Of a stretch of 64,000 bases of DNA, positions 43,291-50,454 are shown in pieces. This DNA comes from Pseudosporangium ferrugineum (GTDB lineage: Bacteria > Actinomycetota > Actinomycetes > Mycobacteriales > Micromonosporaceae), in NCBI RefSeq assembly GCF_003002065.1, contig NZ_PVZG01000001.1, forward strand, positions 496,001 through 560,000, read 5' to 3'. A program made the position numbers and the translations under genes. Numbering within the stretch: the first letter of the stretch is position 1; the number at the start of each line of letters is the position of its first letter. A model generated the notes under the pieces. It made no database searches. It was given only the letters and a program-made list of their open reading frames with translations, and had not been told where the DNA came from.

Positions 43291-43632
43291 ATGAGCGCCA
43301 TGACGCACGCAGTGCCGGAACCGCCGGTGCCGGAGGAGCTGGAATGGGCGCTGCGCGAGGCGAACAAGGAGGTCGTCGCCATCGCCCCGGGCTGGTTCCG
43401 CGCCTGGCCGTCCGGCGAGGAGAAGTGGTCGGCGGTGAACGTGCGCGCCGCCACCCAGGTGATCGTCAACCACAGCCGCGAGGACGACCGGCACCCGGAC
43501 GCCTGGACCGTGCGCGCCCTGTTCGGCGACAAGGCGGTGGAGCTGCGCGTCGGCCCCTACGACAACAAGGCCCAGGCGATCTGGGTGGCCCACGCGATCC
43601 TCAGCATCGCCTTCGGCAACAACGGCCGCTGA
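43291..43632 (+). CDS. Small conserved-looking hypothetical protein
   Basis: 113-aa cytosolic protein rich in aromatic residues: LEWALREANKEVVAIAPGWF, RAWPSGEEKWSAVNVRAAT, VRALFGDKAVELRVGPYDNK and a helix AQAIWVAHAILSIAFGNNGR. It has the look of a compact alpha/beta domain; the family was not recognised. ATG 43291 lies about 10 bp after AGGAGCGAGG; the longer open frame from 43090 begins in non-coding-like sequence. It ends 35 bp from the convergent TPR-CHAT gene, with a shared hairpin in between. Confidence 0.65.
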   Translation: MSAMTHAVPEPPVPEELEWALREANKEVVAIAPGWFRAWPSGEEKWSAVNVRAATQVIVNHSREDDRHPDAWTVRALFGDKAVELRVGPYDNKAQAIWVAHAILSIAFGNNGR

Positions 43633-43633
43633 G

Positions 43634-43655
43634 CCCGCCCGCCGGGCCGGGCGGG
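43634..43655. terminator. Bidirectional hairpin between convergent genes
   Basis: CCCGCCCG pairs with CGGGCGGG around a CCGGGC loop, directly after the stop codon of the small protein gene and just before the stop codon of the CHAT gene, so it can serve both. Confidence 0.6.
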
Positions 43656-43667
43656 TCGGCACGGTGG

Positions 43668-46325
43668 TCAGCCGGGGCCGTAGGCGGTGAGGCCGCACCA
43701 GGCCACGTACTCCTCCGGGCCGCCGTCCGCGAGCGCCTGGCGGGCGTGCCAGACCGCCGTGGCCAGGGAGTCGCCGTGGCTGATCCGGTCGTGCAGGACC
43801 GCCATGCAGCCCGCGCAGGCCCCGTCAGGGATCGGCAGGTCCGTGGCCGTGATGCCCGCGCTGCCGTGCGACATCATCGCGCCGACGAAGCCGAGGACCT
43901 CGTTGCCGCCGTACGAGCGCTGGGCGCCCGAGTTGCAGGAGGCCAGGACGATGCGGTGCGGTGCCACGCCGCGGGTCAGCATCTCGTAGAGGGTGAGCCG
44001 GCCGTCGCTGAGCTCGAGGGCGGAGAACAGCGGGCTGTCCGAGCGGAAGAGGCCGTGGCACGCCAGGTGGGCCAGGTCCGCGTCCTTGATCAGGTCGATC
44101 GTCGCGTCCACCGTGCTGTCCGGCGGCACCAGCGTGCGGGCGCCGGGGTGCAGGGCCGCCACCGCGTCCGCCTCGGCCAGGGCGCCGGCCAGATCCGGTC
44201 CCGCCACCACCGCGACCCGGGCGCGGCCGGCGTCGTCCGACGGGCCCTTGACCGGGGTACGGCGGGCACGCGCCCACAGCCCCGCCGAGGGCGACACGGA
44301 GACCGGCGCCCGGTGCAGCGCGGACCACGGCATGCCGAGGAAGTGCGCGGACGGCACCACCACGAGCGGGACGTCCGCCGGGACGCCGATCGGCGCGATC
44401 AGCAGCCGGGTGAGCGCGTCCACGGCGTCGCGGGCCGCGCCGTGCGCCACCGACGAGAACTTCGTGCCGTGCAGCAGGCGCCGCAGCCCGAACATGAGCG
44501 CGCCGGCCTCCTGCCGGATCGGCTCCAGCGGGCCCAGCTCCACGATCCGGGTGCGCTTCGCCTCGACCACGACGGCGAGCACCCGGTCGGCGATCACCGC
44601 GTACTCGAGGAGCCATTCGCCGTCGAGGGCGCGGCGCAGGGCGGCACCGCTGACCGGGGCCGCCTCCCCCGCCGGGTCGTCGCTCGTCCAGGAGCGGCGC
44701 CGGATACGCGCCTCCAGGGTGCTCTGCCGGGCCAGCAGCGCGGCCGGTTCCTCGCCGCGTTCCAGCCGGGCCACGCGGAGCTCCTGGGCGATGCCGCGCA
44801 ACGCGACGACGTCGTCGTCCACACCGGACGCGGGCGGCTGGACGCGCAGCAGCGCCGCCGCCCGGGTGCGTTCGAGCCACTCCAGGATGCTGCCCGGGGT
44901 GCCGGTGGGCAGCAACCGGCGCAGGCCCACCTCGCCCAGCTCGGCACCGTGCCCGGAGGCCAGCACCCGCAGCTCCAGCGACGGCAGGGCGGCCCGGTGG
45001 CGGGCGAGGTCGCGCAGGCCGCGTACGCACTCCCGCAGCACGTCGCCGGACTGCTCCGCCTCGGCCAGCAGGGCCCGCGCGATGTGCCCGCGCAGGCGTA
45101 CGAGCAACGACTGCCCCTCGGCGAGCCGGCCCACCGCGGTCAGTTCGGTGCGGGCGGCCACCGGGCGGTGCAGGGCCAGCGCGGCGCGCCCGGCCGCGAG
45201 GTGCCCGTACGCCGCCTCGGCCCGCAGCCCCTGCCCCTCCAGCGTGGCGGCGGCCCGGCGCAGCCGGCGCAGGACGGCCGGCGAGTAGCCGTCGCGGGCG
45301 GCGAGCGCCTCGGCCTCGGCGACGGTGGCCCGGGCGGCCCACGCCGGGCGGCGCTGGCGACGGAAATCCTGGACGGCCGAGGCCGCCTCGGTGCCGGCGG
45401 TCTCCGGATCGCCGAGCTCCAGCGCGAGCTGCGCCACCCGCAGCCGCGCCTCGGCCGCCATCAGCCGGGCGCCGTGCCGCTCGAAGTCCGCCGCCGCCGA
45501 CCGGGCCGCCGCCATGGCCTCGTCGAGCAGGCGCAGGTCGCGCAGGACGTCGGCGTACTCCACGTGGTGCTCGCCCAGCGGCAGCCCCGCGGCGGCGTGC
45601 AGGCGCCCCGCCTCCTCGAAGTGGCGGACGCTCTCGGCCAGCCGTCCGGCGTGGAAGCTGGACCAGGCGCGGCTGTTCGCGATGACGGCGGTCAGCCGGG
45701 GCCCGAGGTCGCCGGCGAGGACCGCGGCCCGGTCGAGGTGGACCAGCGCCTCGTGCGGCCGGCCGAGCAGGGTCTGCGCGTGCGCCAGGTTGTTGGCGGC
45801 CTTCACCAGCACGATCGGCGGGCACGCGGGATCGTCCAGCAGGTCGCGGTAGGCCCGGGCGGCGGGCACGATCCGGCCCCGGTTGTGATCGAGGACGGCC
45901 AGTTGCAGGCGCAGCTCGGGCCGGTCGGCGGGGTCGATGAGGGGCTCGGCCGTCCGCAGGTCGCGGGCCGCGGCGTCGTAGCGGCCGAGCTCGTGCAGGG
46001 CGACCGCGCGGCTGACCAGCAGGTCACCGAGGCGGCGGTCCAGGCCGTGCCGGCGGGCCAGGCGTACGCCCTGGTCGAGCAGCTCGCGCGCACCCTCGTT
46101 GTCCAGCGCGACGTGCCGGGACCAGCCCACCGCGCGCAGGGCCGCGACGAGGGCCTCGACATCGGAGCCGGCCCGCGCGCGCCGGAGGGTGACTTCCGCC
46201 GCATCGGCGTATCTGGCCGGATCTAGCGTGACTCTCCTGTACGCGGCGTCGGCCTCCTCCCGGAGACCCACCTCCGGATGCAGCTCCGTGTCCGAGTGTT
46301 GAGTGTCCAAGAGTTGCGTGTCCAC
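43668..46325 (-). CDS. TPR-CHAT caspase-like protease
   Basis: 885 aa, no signal peptide. Residues 1 to about 560 are helical repeats of TPR type (ALHELGRYDAAARDLRTAEP, ANNLAHAQTLLGRPHEALVH, FHAGRLAESVRHFEEAG). A C-terminal CHAT domain (about 590-885) carries the catalytic His757 in LAHLACHGLFRSD and Cys797 in HRIVLASCNSGAQ, the separase/caspase-like dyad, plus EVLGFVGAMMSHGSAG and a WHARQAL helix. Such proteins are cytosolic proteases switched on by a bound ligand or partner, as in the type III-E CRISPR protease Csx29. The gene is divergent from a cytoplasmic subtilase by 68 bp and lies near an ECF sigma factor. GTG 46325 is the start used; a GTG at 46271 is possible. Confidence 0.9.
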   Translation of the reverse strand: MDTQLLDTQHSDTELHPEVGLREEADAAYRRVTLDPARYADAAEVTLRRARAGSDVEALVAALRAVGWSRHVALDNEGARELLDQGVRLARRHGLDRRLGDLLVSRAVALHELGRYDAAARDLRTAEPLIDPADRPELRLQLAVLDHNRGRIVPAARAYRDLLDDPACPPIVLVKAANNLAHAQTLLGRPHEALVHLDRAAVLAGDLGPRLTAVIANSRAWSSFHAGRLAESVRHFEEAGRLHAAAGLPLGEHHVEYADVLRDLRLLDEAMAAARSAAADFERHGARLMAAEARLRVAQLALELGDPETAGTEAASAVQDFRRQRRPAWAARATVAEAEALAARDGYSPAVLRRLRRAAATLEGQGLRAEAAYGHLAAGRAALALHRPVAARTELTAVGRLAEGQSLLVRLRGHIARALLAEAEQSGDVLRECVRGLRDLARHRAALPSLELRVLASGHGAELGEVGLRRLLPTGTPGSILEWLERTRAAALLRVQPPASGVDDDVVALRGIAQELRVARLERGEEPAALLARQSTLEARIRRRSWTSDDPAGEAAPVSGAALRRALDGEWLLEYAVIADRVLAVVVEAKRTRIVELGPLEPIRQEAGALMFGLRRLLHGTKFSSVAHGAARDAVDALTRLLIAPIGVPADVPLVVVPSAHFLGMPWSALHRAPVSVSPSAGLWARARRTPVKGPSDDAGRARVAVVAGPDLAGALAEADAVAALHPGARTLVPPDSTVDATIDLIKDADLAHLACHGLFRSDSPLFSALELSDGRLTLYEMLTRGVAPHRIVLASCNSGAQRSYGGNEVLGFVGAMMSHGSAGITATDLPIPDGACAGCMAVLHDRISHGDSLATAVWHARQALADGGPEEYVAWCGLTAYGPG

Positions 46326-46393
46326 CTGGCACCGCCCGGGGTGACGGGAGCGAAAGTCGCCGACAGCGTACCGATCGAAGGGGAGAGTTAGCC
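46326..46393. promoter_or_regulatory. Compact divergent promoter region between the two protease genes
   Basis: The 68 bp between the starts of the CHAT gene and the subtilase gene must hold both promoters or a shared operator. AGGGGAGAG serves as ribosome site for the subtilase. No clear palindrome was found; the short spacing implies co-regulation. Confidence 0.5.
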
Positions 46394-47704
46394 ATGACCG
46401 TCACCTCACAATGGCCATTTCCGGACACCCGTTCCGCCGCGCAGCTCGCGCACGACCGGGCCGACGTCCGCCGGCAGGTCGACGTCCTCCTGGAGGCGCA
46501 GCCCCAGGTGGTGGAGCGGATCCGGGTCCGCCGCGGCGCCGCGGGCAGCCCGATCCTCGCCTTCGCGCCCGACGACACCGATCGCCGGATCCTGGTCGCC
46601 GAGAACGAGATCGTCGTCGACCCCACGCCGGAGCAGCGCCCGCAGCTCGGCGCCCTGCTCGCCGGATACCGGGGGCGGGAGCGCCGGGAACGCAGCCGCG
46701 GCCAGCGGACCCGGGTGTTCTCCAGCGATCAGCCGCGCGACCTCGAGAGCCTGCGCACCGACGCGAAGCGGCTGCGCCGGCTGGGCGTCACGGCCAACGT
46801 CAACATGATCGTGCCGCTCGGGTACGTGATCAAGGGAAGCTCGTACCCCGGGGTCACCGTCGCGCCCCGGCCGTTCGCCACGAACGGCGCCGTCGCCCCG
46901 GTGCGGGTGGCCATCATCGACACCGGCCTCACCGACCAGGTACGCACCGACAACTGGATCCAGCAGGTGCAGAACCGCGGCACCGACCCGCTGGACGTGG
47001 TGGCGCCGCTGCAGCGCATCGACTGGTTCGGCGGGCACGGCACGTTCGCGACCGGCATCGTGCGGCAGATCGCGCCGGACTGCGACGTGTGGGTCTACCG
47101 CTTCACCGGCCCGGACGGCCTCGGCACCGACGAGGCCGCGGCGGACATGATGATCCAGGCCGCCGACGACGCGGCCGGGCAGCGCGTCATCATCAACGCG
47201 TCGTTCGGCGCGCCGGCGGTGGACGGTGTCCCGCCCCTGGCCCTGCAGGAGGCCGTCGACTACGTGCACAACACGTACCCGAAGGCCCTGATCGTGGCCA
47301 GCGCGGGCAACGACGGCCAGGACCTGCCGCACTTCCCGGCGGCCTTCCCGGGCGTCGTGTCGGTGGGGGCGCTGAACAGCGACCTGAGCCCGGCGGCGTT
47401 CTCCAACCACGGCGCCTGGCTGGACTGCTCCTCGGTGGGCGTCGGCGTGGTGTCCACCTACGTGCAGGGGGTGCTGCCGCCCGACACCGGGCTGGGCGCC
47501 GACATCACGTTCGGCCCGGACGCCTGGGCGACGTGGAGCGGCACCTCGTTCGCCGCGCCGCAGATCAGCGCGGCGGTCGCGGCCCTGTGCGGTGCCGACG
47601 CCTCGCTGACCCCGCGGAACGCCTTCACCCAGCTGATCGGGCCGCGGCCGGACCAGCCGGGCTACGGCAAGGTGGTCCACGTGCTGCCCGGCACCCCGCT
47701 CTGA
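46394..47704 (+). CDS. Cytoplasmic subtilisin-like serine protease (S8 family)
   Basis: 436 aa. The catalytic domain (about 165-430) has an intact triad: Asp176 in VAIIDTGL, His215 in GGHGTFATG and Ser385 in WSGTSFAAPQ, plus oxyanion Asn306 in ASAGND. There is no signal peptide, no secretion propeptide and no membrane segment, unlike most actinomycete subtilases. The N-terminal ~165 residues (RADVRRQVDVLLEAQP, RRILVAENEIVVDPTPEQ, LESLRTDAKRLRRLGVTANV) form an unrecognised domain that probably controls activity or binds a partner. It diverges from the TPR-CHAT gene and converges, with a 10-bp gap, on the sigma operon. Confidence 0.88.
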   Translation: MTVTSQWPFPDTRSAAQLAHDRADVRRQVDVLLEAQPQVVERIRVRRGAAGSPILAFAPDDTDRRILVAENEIVVDPTPEQRPQLGALLAGYRGRERRERSRGQRTRVFSSDQPRDLESLRTDAKRLRRLGVTANVNMIVPLGYVIKGSSYPGVTVAPRPFATNGAVAPVRVAIIDTGLTDQVRTDNWIQQVQNRGTDPLDVVAPLQRIDWFGGHGTFATGIVRQIAPDCDVWVYRFTGPDGLGTDEAAADMMIQAADDAAGQRVIINASFGAPAVDGVPPLALQEAVDYVHNTYPKALIVASAGNDGQDLPHFPAAFPGVVSVGALNSDLSPAAFSNHGAWLDCSSVGVGVVSTYVQGVLPPDTGLGADITFGPDAWATWSGTSFAAPQISAAVAALCGADASLTPRNAFTQLIGPRPDQPGYGKVVHVLPGTPL

Positions 47705-47714
47705 GCGGGACCGG

Positions 47715-48233
47715 TCAGACGAGCGTCCACTGGGTGGCCACCGGGGCCACCCCCGCCCGGCGGCAGGTCAGGCTCATCGGACCGGGCAGGACGTCGTCGA
47801 TGACGAACAGGCCCCGGCCGTCGGCGTCGACCCGGCGGGGCTGCGGGACCGCGGGCTGACGCACCTCGATCCGGGCGGGGCCCTGCGGCGCCAGGTGGCC
47901 GGTCAGCCGGCGCCGCGGGCCCACGGACTCGACCTGCACGGCGATGACCACCTCGTCGCGGCCGTGCGGGCCGATCACCTGGAAGGTCAGCTGGCGCGGC
48001 TGCGGCGCGGTGCCGGGGTCCCGGACGGCCATCGCCTGCCGGTGCACCGCGGCGTCGCCGGTCGCCTCCTCCGAGTCCTCGACGAGGGCGGCGAGGTCGG
48101 CGTCGAGGGTGCGCAGCACGAAGCTCTGCCGGGCCAGCTCGACCGCGTCGGCCGGCGGCGGGTCGGCCCGGCCGAACAGCTCGCCGAGGCGGGTGAGGAG
48201 CCGTTCGTCCGTGGGTTCGATCGCGTCGTTCAC
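47715..48233 (-). CDS. Unknown protein of the sigma/CHAT/S8 locus, candidate anti-sigma or protease substrate
   Basis: 172 aa. GTG 48233 lies 5 bp after GGAGGAA. The N-terminal half is acidic and helical (ERLLTRLGELFGRADPPPAD, ELARQSFVLRTLDADLAALV); the C-terminal half is beta-rich and ends ADGRGLFVIDDVLPGPMSLTC, resembling the carboxypeptidase regulatory-like fold (gly-x-phe, then leu-x-pro-gly). It is the second gene of a two-gene operon behind the ECF sigma factor, the place where anti-sigma factors are normally encoded, yet it has no ZAS zinc motif and no membrane helix. Role unproven; binding to the sigma factor or cleavage by the neighbouring proteases is the leading guess. Confidence 0.7.
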   Translation of the reverse strand: MNDAIEPTDERLLTRLGELFGRADPPPADAVELARQSFVLRTLDADLAALVEDSEEATGDAAVHRQAMAVRDPGTAPQPRQLTFQVIGPHGRDEVVIAVQVESVGPRRRLTGHLAPQGPARIEVRQPAVPQPRRVDADGRGLFVIDDVLPGPMSLTCRRAGVAPVATQWTLV

Positions 48234-48312
48234 GACAGTTCCTCCAGGCGGCGGGGATACAGACGGGGATTCAGGGGGCGGGAAATACGGTTGCGTAGTG
48301 GATTCATCACTG

Positions 48313-48906
48313 TCATGAACCCCCGCCGGCCGCCTGGATACCTTCTGTCAGGAATCGGCGCAGCTGCCCGAGGCACCGGCCGCGGGTCGGGCCGAGGCTG
48401 CCGATCGGCATGCCCAGGGCCCCCGCGGCCAGCTCGTACGACGGCCGGCCGCCCTCCGCCTCGACCACGAGCACCCGCAGCACGTCCCGGCAACGGCGGC
48501 TGAGCTGCCGGAAGGCCTGCCACAGCTCGGCGTCGCGGTCGGCCACCAGGAACGGCAGCTCGGGATCGTCGTCCGGGTCGCCGGGCCGGTCGAGCAGCCA
48601 GGCGGTGTCGACGGGCTGCGCGCGCCGGGCCCGCCGGATCGCCGCGAGCGCCTCGTTGCGGCAGGTGGTGCCGATCCAGGCGCCGAACTTCGCCGGGTCG
48701 CGCAGCGAGTCGAGGTTCTCCAGGACCCGCAGCCAGGTCTGCTGGAAGACGTCGGCGGCGTCGGCGGGAGAGAGCCGGTGCACCCGGCAGACGGCCCAGA
48801 CCCGGCCGCTGTACCGCCTGACGATCTCGTCCCAGGCCGCGGCGTCGCCACCGGCCGCCTTGCCGACGAGGACGGCCATGTCCGCGTCGGGCTCGCTGTC
48901 GCTCAT
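48313..48906 (-). CDS. ECF-type sigma-70 family RNA polymerase sigma factor
   Basis: 197 aa. Region 2 includes DEIVRRYSGRVWAVCRVHRL and DVFQQTWLRVLENLDSLRDP, followed by FGAWIGTTCRNEALAAIRRA. Region 4 is FRQLSRRCRDVLRVLVVEAE to YELAAGALGMPIGSLGPTRG, a typical helix-turn-helix. ATG 48906 follows GGAGGCGGG. It heads an operon with the 172-aa unknown protein. Expected to redirect RNA polymerase to a small regulon; candidate targets include its own operon and the two protease genes next door. Confidence 0.9.
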   Translation of the reverse strand: MSDSEPDADMAVLVGKAAGGDAAAWDEIVRRYSGRVWAVCRVHRLSPADAADVFQQTWLRVLENLDSLRDPAKFGAWIGTTCRNEALAAIRRARRAQPVDTAWLLDRPGDPDDDPELPFLVADRDAELWQAFRQLSRRCRDVLRVLVVEAEGGRPSYELAAGALGMPIGSLGPTRGRCLGQLRRFLTEGIQAAGGGS

Positions 48907-49032
48907 CCCGCCTCCGATAGGGCACTCGGAGCCTTCCGGCCGCGGTGCTCGCGCCCATCGGCCGCCCTGGATGTACCGAATTCAACCTTAGACCACCGGG
49001 CCCCGCGAAGGTGATCACGATAGGGTCCGGGG

Positions 49033-49584
49033 ATGTTCGTGATCGACCTCGGCGGCGGCGCCGAGCTGCGTCCGCTCGAGCCCTGGCAGGCGCCGGAGTT
49101 CCTCGCGCACATGGACCGCGCGCGGGAGTCCGTCGATCCGTGGATCCCCTGGGCCGGGCTCAGCACCGACCTCGCCTCCGCCACGGCCACCCTCCAGCGG
49201 TACGCCGACCTCGCCGCCCGCGACGCCGGCCGCCTGTACGGCATCTGGCTCGACGGCACGCTGGTCGGCGGCACCATGTTCGTCCGGTTCGACGCCGGCA
49301 CCGGCGGTTGCGAGGTCGGCTGCTGGCTGGAGCCCGCCGGCACCGGACGCGGCCTGATCACCCGGGCGGTCACCCGCCTGCTCGACTGGGCCCTGACCGA
49401 GCGCGGCCTGTGGCGGGCGGCGTGGCGGTGCCGCCCCGACAACGCGACCAGCGTCGCGGTGGCCCGGCGGCTCGGATTCACCCTGGAGGGGGTGCTGCGC
49501 GGCGAGTTCCCGTACCGGGGGGTGCGGCACGACACCCAGCTGTGGGCGATCACCGCGCCGGAGTGGACCGCCCGGGCTTCTTGA
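49033..49584 (+). CDS. GNAT acetyltransferase, RimJ/RimL-like
   Basis: 183 aa. Family marks: LRPLEPWQAPEFLAHM, GCEVGCWLEPAGTGRGLITR (acetyl-CoA loop), AVTRLLDWALTERGLWRAAW and WRCRPDNATSVAVARRLGFT, LEGVLRGEF. It transfers an acetyl group to an amine, possibly on a ribosomal protein or a small molecule. Complete length; no substrate neighbour. Starts 126 bp upstream of a divergent ECF sigma gene. Confidence 0.85.
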   Translation: MFVIDLGGGAELRPLEPWQAPEFLAHMDRARESVDPWIPWAGLSTDLASATATLQRYADLAARDAGRLYGIWLDGTLVGGTMFVRFDAGTGGCEVGCWLEPAGTGRGLITRAVTRLLDWALTERGLWRAAWRCRPDNATSVAVARRLGFTLEGVLRGEFPYRGVRHDTQLWAITAPEWTARAS

Positions 49585-49620
49585 CGACACCCTTAACTTC
49601 CGGCTGGCAGACTTGGCCGG

Positions 49621-50280
49621 ATGCGAGTGCTGGTGGCGGACGACGAGCGACTTCTGGCGGACACGGTCGCGCAGGGGCTGCGGCGCCTGTCGATGGCGGT
49701 GGACGTCTGCTACGACGGTGAGACGGCGCTCGACCGGATCCGGGTGAACACGTACGACGTGGCCGTGCTCGACCGCGACATGCCGGGGCGTACCGGCGAC
49801 GACGTGTGCCGCTGGGTGGCCCGCACCGACGAGGTGGAGACCCGGGTCCTGCTGCTGACCGCCGCCGCCGGCCTGCGCGACCGGGTGGACGGTCTCGGCC
49901 TCGGCGCCGACGACTACCTGACCAAGCCGTTCGCCTTCGCCGAGCTGGCCGCGCGGGTGCAGGCCCTGGCCCGGCGCTCGTCGCCCGCGGTGCCGCCGGT
50001 GCTCGAGCAGGACGGCGTCGTGCTGGACGTGGCCCGGCACGAAGCCACCCGCGACGGCCGGACGCTGAACCTGACCACCAAGGAGTTCGCCGTGCTGCAC
50101 GTGCTGCTCGCCGCGCGCGGCCGGGTGGTCAGCGCGGAGGAGCTGCTCGAGCGGGCCTGGGACGAGAACACCGACCCGTTCACCCACGTGGTGCGGGTGA
50201 CGGTGATGAACCTGCGCAAGAAGCTCGGGGATCCGCCCGTGGTGCACACCGTGCACCGCTCGGGCTACCGCATCGGCTGA
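49621..50280 (+). CDS. OmpR-family response regulator without adjacent kinase
   Basis: 219 aa. Receiver domain (1-120) with phosphorylation site Asp51 in VAVLDRDMPG, acidic pocket DDE near residues 7-9 and the conserved Lys in YLTKPF. Winged-helix output domain ends in TVHRSGYRIG. Actinomycete OmpR-type regulators usually have a histidine kinase gene right after them; here the next sequence is a Ku-like remnant and then a GGDEF-EAL gene on the opposite strand. The kinase is elsewhere or was lost. Confidence 0.9.
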   Translation: MRVLVADDERLLADTVAQGLRRLSMAVDVCYDGETALDRIRVNTYDVAVLDRDMPGRTGDDVCRWVARTDEVETRVLLLTAAAGLRDRVDGLGLGADDYLTKPFAFAELAARVQALARRSSPAVPPVLEQDGVVLDVARHEATRDGRTLNLTTKEFAVLHVLLAARGRVVSAEELLERAWDENTDPFTHVVRVTVMNLRKKLGDPPVVHTVHRSGYRIG

Positions 50281-50316
50281 CGGCGGCGCGGCGGGTCTGC
50301 GGATCGGCCGGCGCGG

Positions 50317-50395
50317 TCAGGAGGCACGTTTCTTCGCGGCCTCCACGCTGCGCCGCAGCACCTCGAGCAGGTCCGTCACGTTGGTCGGCTCCGGT
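50317..50395 (-). pseudogene. Possible Ku-protein gene 3' remnant
   Basis: On the minus strand the frame reads PEPTNVTDLLEVLRRSVEAA then KKRAS and stop. This is the kind of C-terminal tail (DLMxALxxSVxAAKK) seen in bacterial Ku proteins of non-homologous end joining. The frame upstream runs directly into the GGDEF-EAL stop codon, and no Ku core or start codon is present. It may be a fragment left after a rearrangement that also removed the response-regulator's kinase. Confidence 0.4.
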
Positions 50396-50454
50396 CCAGA
50401 TCGGGCGCGCCATGTCCCGTACGTTCCCCGGCCGGCCCCGTCGAAACAGGCGGG

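Noticed and set aside
43251..46226. 991-codon + strand frame opposite the CHAT gene
   Set aside because: Antisense shadow of the TPR-CHAT gene; no domain, and codon pattern is that of the opposite strand.
43668..48906. Type III-E CRISPR (Craspase) locus or gasdermin defence locus
   Set aside because: No gRAMP effector, no CRISPR array and no gasdermin-like protein were seen; only the TPR-CHAT plus sigma arrangement is shared.
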